NCBI GenBank assembly: GCA_032821775.1
Contig: JAVLRN010000004.1
Span: 3,596,001-3,660,000, forward strand
Origin: Sanguinoderma infundibulare
Taxonomy: Eukaryota > Basidiomycota > Agaricomycetes > Polyporales > Polyporaceae
Reading direction: 5' to 3'
DNA: 64,000 bases
In this document: positions 10,593 through 21,828 of the stretch, piece by piece
How the letters are laid out: each line of letters begins with the position of its first letter
Numbering within the stretch: position 1 is the stretch's first letter
Position numbers and translations under genes: made by a program
Notes under the pieces: model-generated
What the model was told of the DNA's origin: nothing
Seen by the model: only the letters and a program-made list of their open reading frames with translations
Databases searched by the model: none

Positions 10593-12212
10593 TTACATTC
10601 CCGGTGGCCAGTATATTCCGGCTACGTCTGAAAACAGGAAAGCACAACACGAGATCGCCATCGCCGTCAGTACCCATTCTCGAGGTTGCCAATAGCATCA
10701 ACTCACGATTCGCGCGCTCAGCATCCGTCATTGATCTGTGTTCAAGGTGCGCTAAACCTGCAGCCTGCAGCCTCGGAAAACTTGGCGGGCTGTACTCCTC
10801 GAGAGGCTTCGCCGTCAGCTCCTCCGATGGTACGTCCTCGATCACTTGTAAATCAACCCTCTCTATGTCCGGAAACGCTCGAGCGCCTTCGCTGGATGGA
10901 GCAAGCACACGATCGACCATCTCAAAGCCGGTGGCATTGGCATAGCATTGCAACCAGGGCCTTTGAAAGGGCATGGGCATTGGCCGGGGATGCATCCACA
11001 GACGGATGGCGAATGCGCGGAGCGTCGTGGGGAGTGTCTCGAGTATGGAGCGGAAGGCATAGCGCCGGCAGACTATGTCCCACTGCGTGGTTGGATCGTC
11101 CACGTGTAAGAAACCGATCCGGAAGCACTCAAGTCGAGTGCAGGGGGCGATGGCGGTCGCGAGGGTGTCGAATTGGTGCACTGTCTCTGTCGAGCACACC
11201 AGTTGATCAGTAAGTAACTACTGCGCTGTGGTAGGATGCGGCAGGCGGGCTGACCGTAGACTGTCTTTCCTTGCAGATCCGGCCCTGGGCCGTGAGCCAT
11301 TATATCAATGCTGAGGCTGGACATGGACAAGGCGTGCCCCGGGTTCGATCGAAGAAAAGAGCCGAGGACGAAGATGTCGGATTTGTCCCAGATACCCACG
11401 GCCAGGGAACGGAGGCTGCCGGGAACCAAGGTGAGCTCAAAGAAGTCGAAGTAGGTGTCGAAGTAGAGGAAGGACCCGCCCAGCACGAGGTTGGGAATCG
11501 CGATGGATGTGGGCTTGGTGAAGGGATGGTGGCGTAACTCCTTCTCTAAACGGACCGGCCCATCGGGCCAGTTGACCGCGACGACCAAGGTGTCCACGGA
11601 GAAGAGGGAGAGAAGCTCCGGGAGAAAGAAGGCTAAGCCGTTGCAGTTGTCGAAGGTTAGTTGTTGCACTGTCAAGACAGGGGCGCCTTTATGTTCGACA
11701 GTGTGTTGGTCCAGGAGAGCAGGATTTCGGTTGCGGTTATAACCCACGAGAGTGATGTTTCGCAAGTTGTGGAGAAGAGGAAGCGAGGAGAGCAGCAGCT
11801 GAAAGTCGAATGGCCCTGCGTGGATACTGCGTTTTCGGTGGCCCCCTGAGCTGCCCCACGACCGGTCGAGAAAACGGACATGCTTTACACATGCTGCGAG
11901 TTCTGGATGTGCATGAAGAGAGTGGGAAAAACACTCGCGATAGCAGTGTCTGACCGGGACAACCGTGAAGAAATGAAGGCGTGATATCTCGTACCAACGC
12001 CTGCTGACCCGCATGCAACTCGAGAGCGTGTTGTGATCGGAAAATTCGAGCACTTCAAAGATGGCGTGGAGTAGTTCTGATGGGAGTTGGCTGATGGGAC
12101 CACTGACAGGTCTGGGTGTCAGCAGCACAGTGCCTGCGAGACTGTAACCCAGTCTCGATAGCAGACTTGGAACAGAACATGATAAACAACACATCATGAC
12201 CGCCAGAAACAT
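10593..12212 (-). CDS. F-box protein 1
   Basis: Likely a substrate receptor of an SCF ubiquitin ligase. The F-box (LPSELLHAIFEVLEFSD, then NTLSSCMRVSRRWYEI) lies near the N-terminus and is followed by about 400 residues of irregular leucine-rich sequence, typical of basidiomycete F-box/LRR-like proteins. Exons: 12212-11255, 11186-10707, 10627-10593. Intron 1 (11187-11254) is GT-AG, phase 1; intron 2 (10628-10706) is GT-AG, phase 1. The same positions and phases are used in the tandem paralogue at 12783-14316. The protein ends HVAGIYWPPGM at TAA 10593-10595, about 490 residues. The start is uncertain: ATG 12212 gives an extra hydrophobic N-terminus absent from the paralogue, and a GTGAGT donor lies just upstream at 12221, so an unseen first exon is possible. 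Confidence 0.8.
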
Positions 12213-12782
12213 TGGACTCACAAGAAGAAGATCCTTTGAACGAGGTCAATCATGTTGGACCTTAAGTCCGGCGTGCGAGCAGTGAGTGACAAGAAGACGG
12301 CCACCACGATGGGAAGGAAACAGCTGTTTACGTAATTCATCCCTAAACAACTCCGGCTGACATGCCCGCGCTTTTGTAGCCGCAATGAGATCCCGTTCCC
12401 CACGTATCACACACGTCTCCAGTATTGGAGATTGTATTACATTAGCGAGCTCGTCTTGTGCTCGCGCCCAGGTCTCTCCCGCCTTGTCCGTCTTGTACTG
12501 TACATTATGACTTAGGTCTTGTTCGTTCATGTATTTAGTACCGCCCGCGACGCGTCGTCCCTCACGCGTTTGCATCAGCGTTCAAACGCGACTGCATTCT
12601 CCTCCTCGCTTCCCTCTCGCGCGCCCCGCTTTTTACCACATCCAGTGCCTGAAATATACACCATATTTCCTCTCCTGTACTGCGCGTCCATGGCCTGAGA
12701 CATTTCCGGCTGAATACGTATTCCAAGTCATGGCAACTAAGTACAACCAAAGTCATAGTACAAAACCGAAGAAGGCTCCAAC

Positions 12783-14316
12783 TTACATTGCCGGTGGCCA
12801 GTATATGCCGTCTGCGTCTGAAAACAGGGAAGCGCAACACAAGGTCGCGGTTAGTTCCCGCCTTCGAGGTTGTCACCACTACGGACACTCACGTTTCTTT
12901 CGCTCAGCGTCCACCTTTGATCTGTGCTCAAAATGTACTAACCTGGCCGCCTGCAGCCTCGGGAGCACTGGCGAACCGTACTCCTCGAGAGGCTTCACGG
13001 CGAGCTCCTCCGATGACACGTCCTCGATCACTTGCAAATCTACCCTCTGTATGTGGGGAAACATCCGAGGGCCGTCGCCGGACGGAGAGAGCATGCGGTC
13101 GACAGCGTCAAGGCTTATGACGTTGGCAAAGCCCTTCTGCCACATTGGCCATGGCTTTGGGTCGCTATGCTTCGTCTGCATCCAGAGACGGACGGCGAAC
13201 GCGCGGAGCGTCGTGGGGAGCACTTTGAGCAGAGGCGTGAGGGCGTCGCGCCGGCAGGCAGGGTCGGACTGCATGATTGGGTGGTCCATATGTTGGAAAC
13301 CGATCCGGAAGCACTCGAGTCGAGTGCAGGCGATGGCGTCCGCGAGCATCTCGCAATCCCGTACTGTCCCTACGAAACACAAGTCATTCAGTAAGTGCAC
13401 TGTCTTCGTGAGATGCGGCCTGACCGTCGGTGTTTCCGTCCCGGTCCGGCCGCGGGAGGTAGACGTTGCGATAGATGTCGATGCTGATGGTGGACAAACC
13501 CTCTACCGTGATCGAATGAAAAAAGGGAACGATATCGGAGAGAGGCCAGTGGCACGACATCGCGATAGCGAGAGCACGGAGGCTACCCGGAACTAAGAAG
13601 TGCTTGAAGATGTGCGTGTAGCTCTCCATGCCGCAGCTGTTCCCAATAAGCACCAAATTCGGGATCGCGATGGATGCCGGCTTTGAAAAGGTATGATAGC
13701 GTAGCAAGGTCTGGGGTTGGAGCATACAATTGCTGGACCAGTTGATCTGGATGACCAAGGTATCCACGGAAAAGAGGGCAAGAAGCTCGGGAAGGAAGAA
13801 CGCGACGCCGTTGCAGGTGTCGATGGATAATTGGCGAATTCTTAAAGCAGAAGGGCTCTGATGTTCGACCGCGTATTGATCCAGGAGAGCAGGAGTCCTT
13901 TCGAAGTCGTAATACACAAGGGTGATGCATCGCAAGTTGGGCAGAACGGGAAGCATGGAGACTAGCTGCAGAAAGTCGAACGGCTCCGGGGGAATGGGAT
14001 TTCTCCGTTTTGGGTAGGTCCCTGAGCAGCTCCACATCTCGCCAAGGAAACGGACATGCTTTATGCGTGTTGCGAGTTTGGGATATGCATCGATGAGAAA
14101 CCAGAAGAAACAGGCGCGATAGCGGTGTCGGACGGGGATAACGGTGAAGAAATGAGGGCGTGCGATGTCGTACCAAAGCTTGCTGACGCGCATGCAGCTC
14201 GAAAGCGTGTTGCGATCGGAATACTCGAGCAACTCGAAGATGGTGTGGAGCAGCTCTGGGGGGAGTTCGACTACGCGGATGGGTCGTCTGGCAGGTCTGG
14301 GCGGTATCGGCAGCAT
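12783..14316 (-). CDS. F-box protein 2 (tandem paralogue)
   Basis: Paralogue of the neighbouring F-box gene in the same orientation. The N-terminus MLPIPPRPARRPIRVV is followed by the F-box (LPPELLHTIFELLEYSD, then NTLSSCMRVSKLWYDI) and the same leucine-rich body. Exons: 14316-13425, 13369-12893, 12817-12783; introns of 55 nt (13370-13424) and 75 nt (12818-12892), both phase 1. The product is about 467 residues and ends HADGIYWPPAM. The duplication includes the 3' flank: sequence around 12650-12760 matches 10440-10560 (AATATACACCATATTTCCT and beyond). ATG 14316 is chosen because the conserved reading starts there. An upstream short frame ending in a donor (about 14400-14430) may be a 5' UTR exon. 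Confidence 0.82.
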
Positions 14317-14640
14317 AATGCATGCGAAAACGAAACACAACAAGCTTGGAACGCAGTGAACAACACATCATGACCACTGAGAAACATTGTACTCACAAAA
14401 AAAAACGTGTTCAAGGAGGTTAAGCATGTTGGACGTCCCCAGTGAGATGCGACAGTCGGAGAACGTCAGAGTTAGCGACAAGGCCATGACAGGGGCATTG
14501 CTCACCCTATGCAGCTCCATTTCTGTGAGCGTCCGGCTGAAAGGTCAGCTAGTTGCTAACTGGTTTAAAACCATCCCGAGGGACATGTTTTCGCAGTTGG
14601 CGGCTGTTAGCAGAGAACGGAGAACGGATGAGATTGAACC

Positions 14641-15261
14641 GAGTGTGCCTGCGAGCGAAGGCGCCGAGCTCAGCTCTTCCTGTGACCACCACCACCCAAG
14701 CTGCGGTCTCGTCGTCCTTCCTTTCCCTACCTTTCATGTCCCGCTAGCCCTGTAGGAAGATGCTCTGTGGACCCCTCGTCTCGTCCTGGATCGGCTTAGA
14801 TTCACGCAATCGACCACGACGTTCAAGACCTCCTCGCGCTCCACCGTCGAAACCGTGGCTCGACTGACAACCTTTGCCTCGTGAACTGAGAAGGTCCGGG
14901 AATATTGGTCGTGAGGGAGGTCTGTCTCGCCGCGGGTGATGGGAAATTTGGGTGTGTCGCCAGCGGGACAGTCAGAGTGCGTTGCTCCACTTCGTATTGC
15001 CATCGCCAAAGATTTAGTCTTCTGTGTATTGCAGTCACTGCTACAGGCCGTGCCCACCTTGTGCCAGGTGCATCGGCTGAATGTGACGAACACATACCTA
15101 TGCATCCCGAGAGAGGTCACGGCGATTGACAACGATTTTGCGATTTGCGCCGCAGTCGGAAACCCTCCGCCACCAGTTCCGCATAAGCCTTTGACAACAG
15201 GTATGTATTTATTCTGTACCCCGCCCGCGATGGGATGATTCATGCGATACCTTCGTGACTA
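14641..15261. repeat. segmental duplication unit, copy 1
   Basis: About 620 bp that matches 26475-27122 in the same orientation at high identity. Shared landmarks include CGAGCGAAGGCGCCGAGCTC, GGTCTGTCTCGCCGCGGG versus its partner, and TTTAGTCTTCTGTGTATTGC. In the partner it lies directly upstream of SPM copy B. Here it lies upstream of an SPM fragment. It has no convincing coding potential and marks the left part of a duplicated module. Confidence 0.85.
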
Positions 15262-15765
15262 GATCCCCCTGGAAGTATTACTGCAAACGGGTGACAACTC
15301 CTGTCCCGGTGCCCGTCTAGTTCATGTTCGCTCATTTCGCGCATACAGCCATGCCGCGAGTGTTACCTCGACTCTGTTCTTGTCCGCAATAGCGCCGACC
15401 AGACACAATGATAACGGGCCAGTAAGCTCACTCACTCGGGCCCGAAGGGGTATCTAATCCAGGAGAGTCGTAAGTGAGGCGATATGCTGCCCTTCGTACT
15501 GCGTAGGTTGTATGTTGAGCTCACGACTTCTTACTTCGCAGTGGGACCTCGGATTTCAATGAATATATACAGGCCCCATCGAAGGAGTCCTGCGCGACAG
15601 GTGGAAGGGTTATCGGATGATCTCCAGGCTTCGGTGCGCTTAACCTCCCCATACTTGTTGCTGTCAAGTGCTCACTGTCTTCGTCCCGAAGCATTGAATA
15701 AAGCCCGAATTCCTGTGTTTGTTCTTCCTGGAAACACCTATTCTTTTCTATTGAAGAAAAAACCG

Positions 15766-16040
15766 CTGGGGTGGCAAATGACGACGACCCCAGCCGGGGC
15801 GCGGGAGGGGATGATCGTCAACACCATGGCACCGACCGCGAATAACTACCTCCACGTGCCGCTTCCGTCTTGCGGCCCGTGTCGCGAGGGCGTAGTGGAT
15901 GTCCCTGCGCACGTGTCGAACGTATCTGGAGCACGGTTTGTGCCTGCTTCGCCGCCACCTCCACGCGCTCTCATTAAAGGAAGGAGATCGACGCCGACAT
16001 AGACGGCTGACAGCTCGCCCAGCTCCTTGTCGTCGGAGTT
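15766..16040 (+). pseudogene. SPM family fragment
   Basis: An internal piece of the SPM family: NNYLHVPLPSCGP, then REGVVDVPAHVSNVSGARF and PPPPRALIKG, followed by a remnant of the Ser run. It matches the middle of copies B and C. There is no start, membrane helix or C-terminus. It runs directly into transporter sequence at about 16041-16048, so an internal deletion has joined the two genes of one module. Confidence 0.8.
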
Positions 16041-17444
16041 TCGCTTTCCTCGGCATCAGGTAGATCATGCAATACGAGCTAAAATGCTATGGTTTATATC
16101 TTCCTTCATCATCAGGAAAGCGACTCACCTCACGATGAACCAGTGCATCTTGCCCACTATTATTCCCTAGATCTGTTGCTAACCTACGCTCTGCAGGTAC
16201 AATTGGTGCGGTGCACCACTCATAGCCATACCTGCCTTCCTGACCCATCACGATGTAGGCTCAGGACGATCTTCTACCTTAGTTACCTCGCTCTCCAACG
16301 ACTCCCTGTCGCATGGATGAGGTGCGCCGCGCTACACCCTCCGAGCAGCCGCACTTCGCGGAGCTGACACGACGGCATCCGCCAGCATCAACATCTTCGT
16401 ATGGGGCGTAGCACTCGGTTCGCACGCCGCTTGCAAGAGCTTCGGCGGACTGTTCGCCGTCCGCTTCATTCTGGGCATGTGCGAAGGATCCATTACCGCC
16501 GGATTCATGATCGTTCGTTCCATGTTCTACACGCACAATGAGCAGACGCTACCGGTTGGGTACTGGTGTGAGTCTCTTCTGACGGATTTGTGCATTCGTT
16601 TTGTTGACGACGTTCCGACGTCAGGCAGTCTTGATGAATGGAACGGGTAGGCGGCCCGCAGACGTAATGGGTCATACGAATACTTACTCGGACGTCCGTG
16701 CGGCATGGCAGCGCAAATCATCCCCGGCTTCGTGAGCTTCGGGACATTACATATCAAGACGGAGAACTTCGAACCCGCAGATCATCGTTTCCTCGTTTGG
16801 CTTCAACAGTTTTCAGACCGCGCTCCTCGGCCGCGTCGGCGGATTCCTCGAGATCGTCACCATGTTCACTGGTGTCCAGCTCGCCGCGCGTTACAAGGAC
16901 AGCCCTGCTCGTCAACTTGCTCACATGGAGCGACAAGGTTGGGCTTCTCTTCGGGCAGTGGCTGACGGGCCTCCAAACGACGGGCTTCGTCCTGGCCATG
17001 TCCTGGATCTCGAACGTCACCGCGGGACGCACGAAACGCGTGACGACGAAAGCGATCATGCTCAGCGCGTACTGCGTCGGGAACGCTGCCGGTGCGTTCG
17101 CGTGGCAGGCCAAGTACCATCCTGGGTGCGTGCTTCCCCACCTCGTCCATGAAAGTGTTTGCTTACGACCGAGGGTCTTGCAGCAACCATGTGCCAGGGA
17201 CAATCATCGGTATTTTTATATCATTTGCTCTATCCTACTCCTGGCCATCCGTTTCCACCTCGCGCGCGAGAACAGGAAGCGGGATGCGGAACTCGTAGGC
17301 GACAAGTACGACAACTTCTACATTGGGGTCGTCGTCCCTGACGGAACGCGGACTCGGTGCCGCATGGATAGGGTACGCTCACGAGGTAAACTGGGTGGCA
17401 GCTCACCCATCCCGTGCGCTCCTCAGGAATTCTTGGACTAGACG
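16041..17444 (+). pseudogene. Dal5-type MFS transporter pseudogene (T0)
   Basis: Collapsed copy of the 14-exon transporter. It begins inside exon 2 (CTCGGCATCAG then the GTAGAT donor at 16060) and keeps exon 3, the 9-nt microexon (16197-16205), part of exon 5, exon 6 (GMCEGSITAGFMIV) and exons 7-8. Exon 8 is fused to the middle of exon 12 near 16775, and a second deletion lies near 16905. Exons 13-14 remain, with a premature TAG at 17439-17441. It lacks exon 1 and the promoter, so it cannot encode a working permease. It shows the order SPM then transporter seen in the intact module at 27-33 kb. Confidence 0.88.
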
Positions 17445-17710
17445 GATATACAGAATAGAGACTTCAGATATGTATTCTAACGAACAACAGCAAACGGATG
17501 CTCGACGACTGTACGTACGCTCTCCGTCGTGTGCTCCGGATGGAATGATTGCAAGGTGGCACCTCAGGTATACTCGTAGGTCGCAGAACGGTAAAAAAAA
17601 CGATGCCAATGTGGTTCGAACACAGGACAGCGATTCTTTCCGTGCGGGAGCGGAATGATAAAGTTCTAGCGGCGACAGTCCAGTCAATCGCGGAGTTTGA
17701 AACCTTCTAG

Positions 17711-18895
17711 TGACCCACGACGCGAGTTAGACTCGAACCAGTCGTACGGAGCGCATCAGCCATCAGCGGAGATCGAAAGGGGGACAACGCTCCGTAACGA
17801 CTGGTACAACTGGTCAGCCTTTTGGCAGGGTGCCCCGATTTGGTACCCCGTGAGAGAACGTACTTAGAAAAATCCACAGATGCCCACCCAGAGAATCTGA
17901 AGCTGCACTCAAATGCGGGGGACACTCCCCCCTAAAATGAGCATGCTGACCATGAATCCAATCACTATAACCATGATGTGCTTTTTATGGGCCTCCGTGG
18001 GCAAGAACATGAGATATACGCTGTTCTGGGGTGCGCGCCCATTCGCAAAGCACGGGTTGAGCGCTTCTCGCTGGGCGTCAGGCGATTCGGCGCTTATTCG
18101 ACCCTCCTTCGTACACCCATGTACAATGCCTCTGGTATGCCAGTCCGCTCTGTTCTAGCCACCTTTTACATTCTAACGGAGAGTTTAATAGGTTTCTTTA
18201 TACTTGTGAGCTTATAAGCTGCCTCTTGGTCTCTGCCTGTAGTGATGACACTGCCATTAGTGCGCGTCCGCTGCTGGGCTGAACATCTAGGTGTGAGTAC
18301 GTATCTCCCCTCCCCTAGACATTGGTTACTGATGTAAAGTATTCTCTTGCTATAGGATAGTTATGATTAGGCACTTAAGCCTTCAGGGGCCTCCCATGCC
18401 CCATCCACGGCCAGTTTTGCGTGCATAACAGTCCAGACTCCTTTCCAACCAGATGATTTGTGACACCTCACCTTCAGGAAGCTGTTTTACAGGCTCTATA
18501 CATTGATAAAAACTCACTCAGTGAGTTTCATATGTTCTCTCTTCGTAGTCAGACCTCAATCGCTGATTTAGGGGTCAATGTTGCTTATGTGCACCCAGAA
18601 CTTGGATTCTAGAGCTGGTGGTCCATTTTTCTCATACTTTTCTATGCCTGGGCAATTTCTGTATATATCCTGCAATATATTTTCAAGATAACACCGGGAG
18701 TAGCGGAAGGAATGGTTCGTCATCGTCAATTCTCGCCGGGGGCGAAAGTGCGATTTCACTAAGTCAGTTCTCTCACGGGGTACCAAATCGGGGCACCCTG
18801 CCCAAACGCTGACCAGCTGTACCAGCCGTTCCGGTGGTCAGCGAGGATCGCCATCACCGGATCTCGGCTGGGTTCGAGCCTAGACGCGAGTGTTC
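17711..18895. repeat. about 1.18-kb element with long terminal inverted repeats
   Basis: The left arm 17711-17872 and right arm 18765-18895 are inverted copies. Shared sequence includes CACGGGGTACCAAATCGGGG, CACCCTGCC and CTGACCAG, each arm ending in a GGTTCGAG box. The interior (17873-18764) is AT-rich without a convincing gene. It could be two SINE-like copies inserted head to head or a non-autonomous element with long TIRs. Confidence 0.65.
18822..18890 (+). tRNA. tRNA-Asp-like sequence, probably a SINE head or tRNA pseudogene
   Basis: GTGGTCAGCGAGGATCGCC...CACC and GGGTTCGAGCC resemble the D-arm, anticodon-arm and T-arm of eukaryotic tRNA-Asp, including a good B-box (GGTTCGAGCC). The acceptor stem and anticodon loop do not fold cleanly, so it is not a functional tRNA. 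It forms the outer end of the right inverted-repeat arm. Confidence 0.35.
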
Positions 18896-18899
18896 AAAG

Positions 18900-19485
18900 C
18901 ACCATCATACAGCTCCACCAGCAGCGCAAAGCGTCACGGTGCATGCTGCAACCTGACTGTCGCCGTGTCATTCAATTTGTATTGTTGAACACTGAATACA
19001 GCAGGCTGACTAACACGATTTTCGTCTAGTCATCCCCAGATCTTCCAGGACTTGCGACATCCATTGGAGATGCCTATCTCCGGCCCACGATCTCTGGACA
19101 TACTGTTCTCTCAGGGTGTCCGAGTCCCGGTTAGCACCGTCTAGCTCTGACACAGGCATGTCACAAGGCTAGTGTTGAAGACACACCAACGACACACTGC
19201 CTCATTGACCAGGCTACACCTCGTGCAGGCGAGTACTTAGGCCCGTTACGAGGCATATGGCTAACCATCACTCCAATTCGCCAGGAGTGGGTCACCCGTC
19301 CGCGGCAACGTGCCCACAATAGCGCTCCAAAGAGTGTATGAATGTTTCTCCTGGGATACCTGTATCGTCAGCGGAGGGGCTCGCTGCGTATCCGGATGGC
19401 AGAGCCTGGCCTTTCTTCACCCCCCCCTGATGAAGGTGAGGATGCGTTCGCAACTCACTAGTACACTGGAAGGGGCTGATTATGG
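18900..19485. other. No gene recognised
   Basis: Short open frames only, with no splice-consistent coding sequence and no repeat shared with the rest of the window. Confidence 0.4.
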
Positions 19486-19489
19486 ATTA

Positions 19490-20290
19490 GTTTGCCTAGG
19501 GCTGGACAACAACCTAAACGGCCTCGAGCTTACGGCGGGTCCGTGAGCTCGCTCCCGTCCTCCACAAACATCAAATGGATCGCGAGCGTGTCCGAGGACA
19601 TACGATGACCGCCATCCGTGAGACGCCCGGGGACAGGGCACAGCACAAGATCTATATGACGCAGAAGACAGCGGGCACGTCGATACGTCTCTCCTTCTCC
19701 CCCCGACACCATCGGTTCGCGTACGCAGCGTCAAGAGGAGATCTCCATCTAGACAGCTGTGGACGGTAAGGAGCACCTAACGGTTCAGTCTCCGGAGGCT
19801 CGCTCATGTGTTCACTCCAGACGAACAGAACATGATCGGGGTTGAGAGTGAATACTCATGTGTGGACAACACGGTGTGCGAATAAATAGGACGCTCGAAA
19901 AGGACAGCGCGAGGATGAGATTCGGTAACATTTCCGCCGATGGCCGCATCATTGCGACGGGCGACTCGGAGTGCGGTGGTCGGGGCCCGAGTGGACACCT
20001 CGGGGGTATACGACTTAGCCTGGGTCACAAGTCCGCTTGGCGGTCTAGAGGCCGCGACACTTTTCTTGCTGGAGAACCGTTGAACATGCTCGTTCGGTGC
20101 CACTGCGTGGTCGGTGCCTGTCGGTGCCGGCCGCTGCTGCTACGTTTCCCGCAGGTAATCATTGCAGCGCACTGCCGATCATGGCACTAGCCTTATGTGG
20201 AACGCGAAGACTGGTGAAGCTCGAAAACGCTGGCCTCGTGTTTTGATCGTAGCGTGCGACCAACCAGCAATTACGTCGCGGTCGTTTCCT
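19490..20290 (+). pseudogene. decayed WD40-repeat gene
   Basis: Scattered WD40-like blades in changing frames: KWIASVSED at about 19572, MRFGNISADGRIIATGD at about 19916 and HGTSLMWNAKTGEA at about 20179-20220 (compare the usual DGTVRVWDAKTGE). Stops and frameshifts separate them, and no introns explain the breaks. This reads as a relic of a beta-propeller protein such as those in fungal NLR-like genes. Low information, so the call is tentative. Confidence 0.4.
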
Positions 20291-20299
20291 CGCGATGCC

Positions 20300-21828
20300 A
20301 ATCGTTAATATCGTGAGCCATCATGCTTTTATGTCTTGTACTCTATTAATATGGTTTTTCTGGATCGCTTCGGGTGCACTCTGCAGCCATACAAAGGTGT
20401 CGCGGCCAAGCAGGACGTCGACTTTCTAAACTCGTATTCGGTCCAAGTCATCAGCTCTTGTCTGACTTCGCATCAGCCGCCATATCTCGCGTTGATATGC
20501 CGTACTTTTTGCATACCCCGAATTTACCGTCGCTTCCAACTTGCCCCCACCATCGGAGCTCGTTCCCACCTCCAACATAGCACCCTCGTATGTCCCCTCC
20601 GGCGCAATTTCTCCCGCGTCTTCGACCACTCTCAGGCACGATGCCGGGCTTGATCACATTTTTTGCGCAAATGCAGCACCTAGATACGGTGGCGCAAGAC
20701 AAGACGCGAGTCCACGACCGTCGGGAGGGTTCCTTTCGAGGTCTTCCACCGAGTGTTGCACTGCGGGATTCAGATGATCTGACACAGCCACCGCCTCTAG
20801 CCACGCGTGACGTAGCTGCGCAAGACTGCGTCGCCACTCACGGCTGCTTCCTCGAACCATCCGAAGACACCGCCTGCTGGGCGGAGTCCAGTCGAGCAGC
20901 GGGCTTCCGGTTGGGGAGCGCAGGAGTGAATTCTACGTGTGCGTCCACTAGGAGTCCATGGTGAATGGCGACGTACGCGGACGACGCTGCGGAACGAACA
21001 CACAAGAACATCAAGTCTTTTCGGTGATTGCGCAGACTTCTTCTAATTCGGCATATGCGATGCCATTTCTCGATTGCTTGTCCGACAACCGTGCGGTACA
21101 TACCCATGGTGAGTGTCCGTCGTTATGAGCACAGCCTGTTTTCCAAACTGAGGGTTTCCACTAGAGGCGCATCCGCATCTGTTCCGCTACGTACAGTCGT
21201 CTGATGGCACAAGGTGGAGGGCTGCTATGGAATTCCAGCAAGGACGCTGAGCAGAAATACTCCCCGAAGCTTTACTCGTGCTCAATGGAAACGACGGACA
21301 CAGAATGCGTGCTGAGTGCGTCTCACATGTTTATGCGCGAGTCCGCGTCCTAATGATACCCTGCAGATTTGATTTGAACGCAGACGTTCACTCGCTCAAG
21401 TTTATCGCCGCGCTCGACGGCCCCGAAGAGTGCCTTGAAACGTTTTGCGCCTATACGTGCGCCCGAACACTCCGCAGTTCGTGCGACGTGCGATATTAAA
21501 GACGCCAGCGGACAAGCTGCGGAACAAGCATAATCGACCCTTCCGGCGATCGCACTGTGGGTCACACCCGGTTAGCAGTTAGCTCGGTACCGAACGGCCC
21601 AGATCCACAATGAGAGCATCCCCATCCTTCGAACACCCCAAAAGCTCGGACGCCCTTTGCGTATAAAAGCTAGTACGTACGTTCGTTCAAACCTCACGAT
21701 CCTTCGCTTTCTATACCTGTGTCCGCTCACCGGTTAGCTTCGGTCACTTTCCCTTCGCCTTCGCCGTCTTCGACGTTCTATCGCATCACGCTCCCTTCCA
21801 ACTCCAACACTCACTCACCACTTTCGAA
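20300..21828. other. No gene recognised; promoter of the next gene at its end
   Basis: No supportable coding sequence. At the right end GCGTATAAAAGC at about 21659-21670, followed by a C/T-rich leader up to ATG 21829, is a typical core promoter and 5' UTR for the secreted Pro-rich gene. Confidence 0.5.

Noticed and set aside
17604..17640. GTGGTTCGAACACAGG as a tRNA T-arm
   Set aside because: No matching D-arm, anticodon arm or acceptor stem in the surrounding 80 bases.
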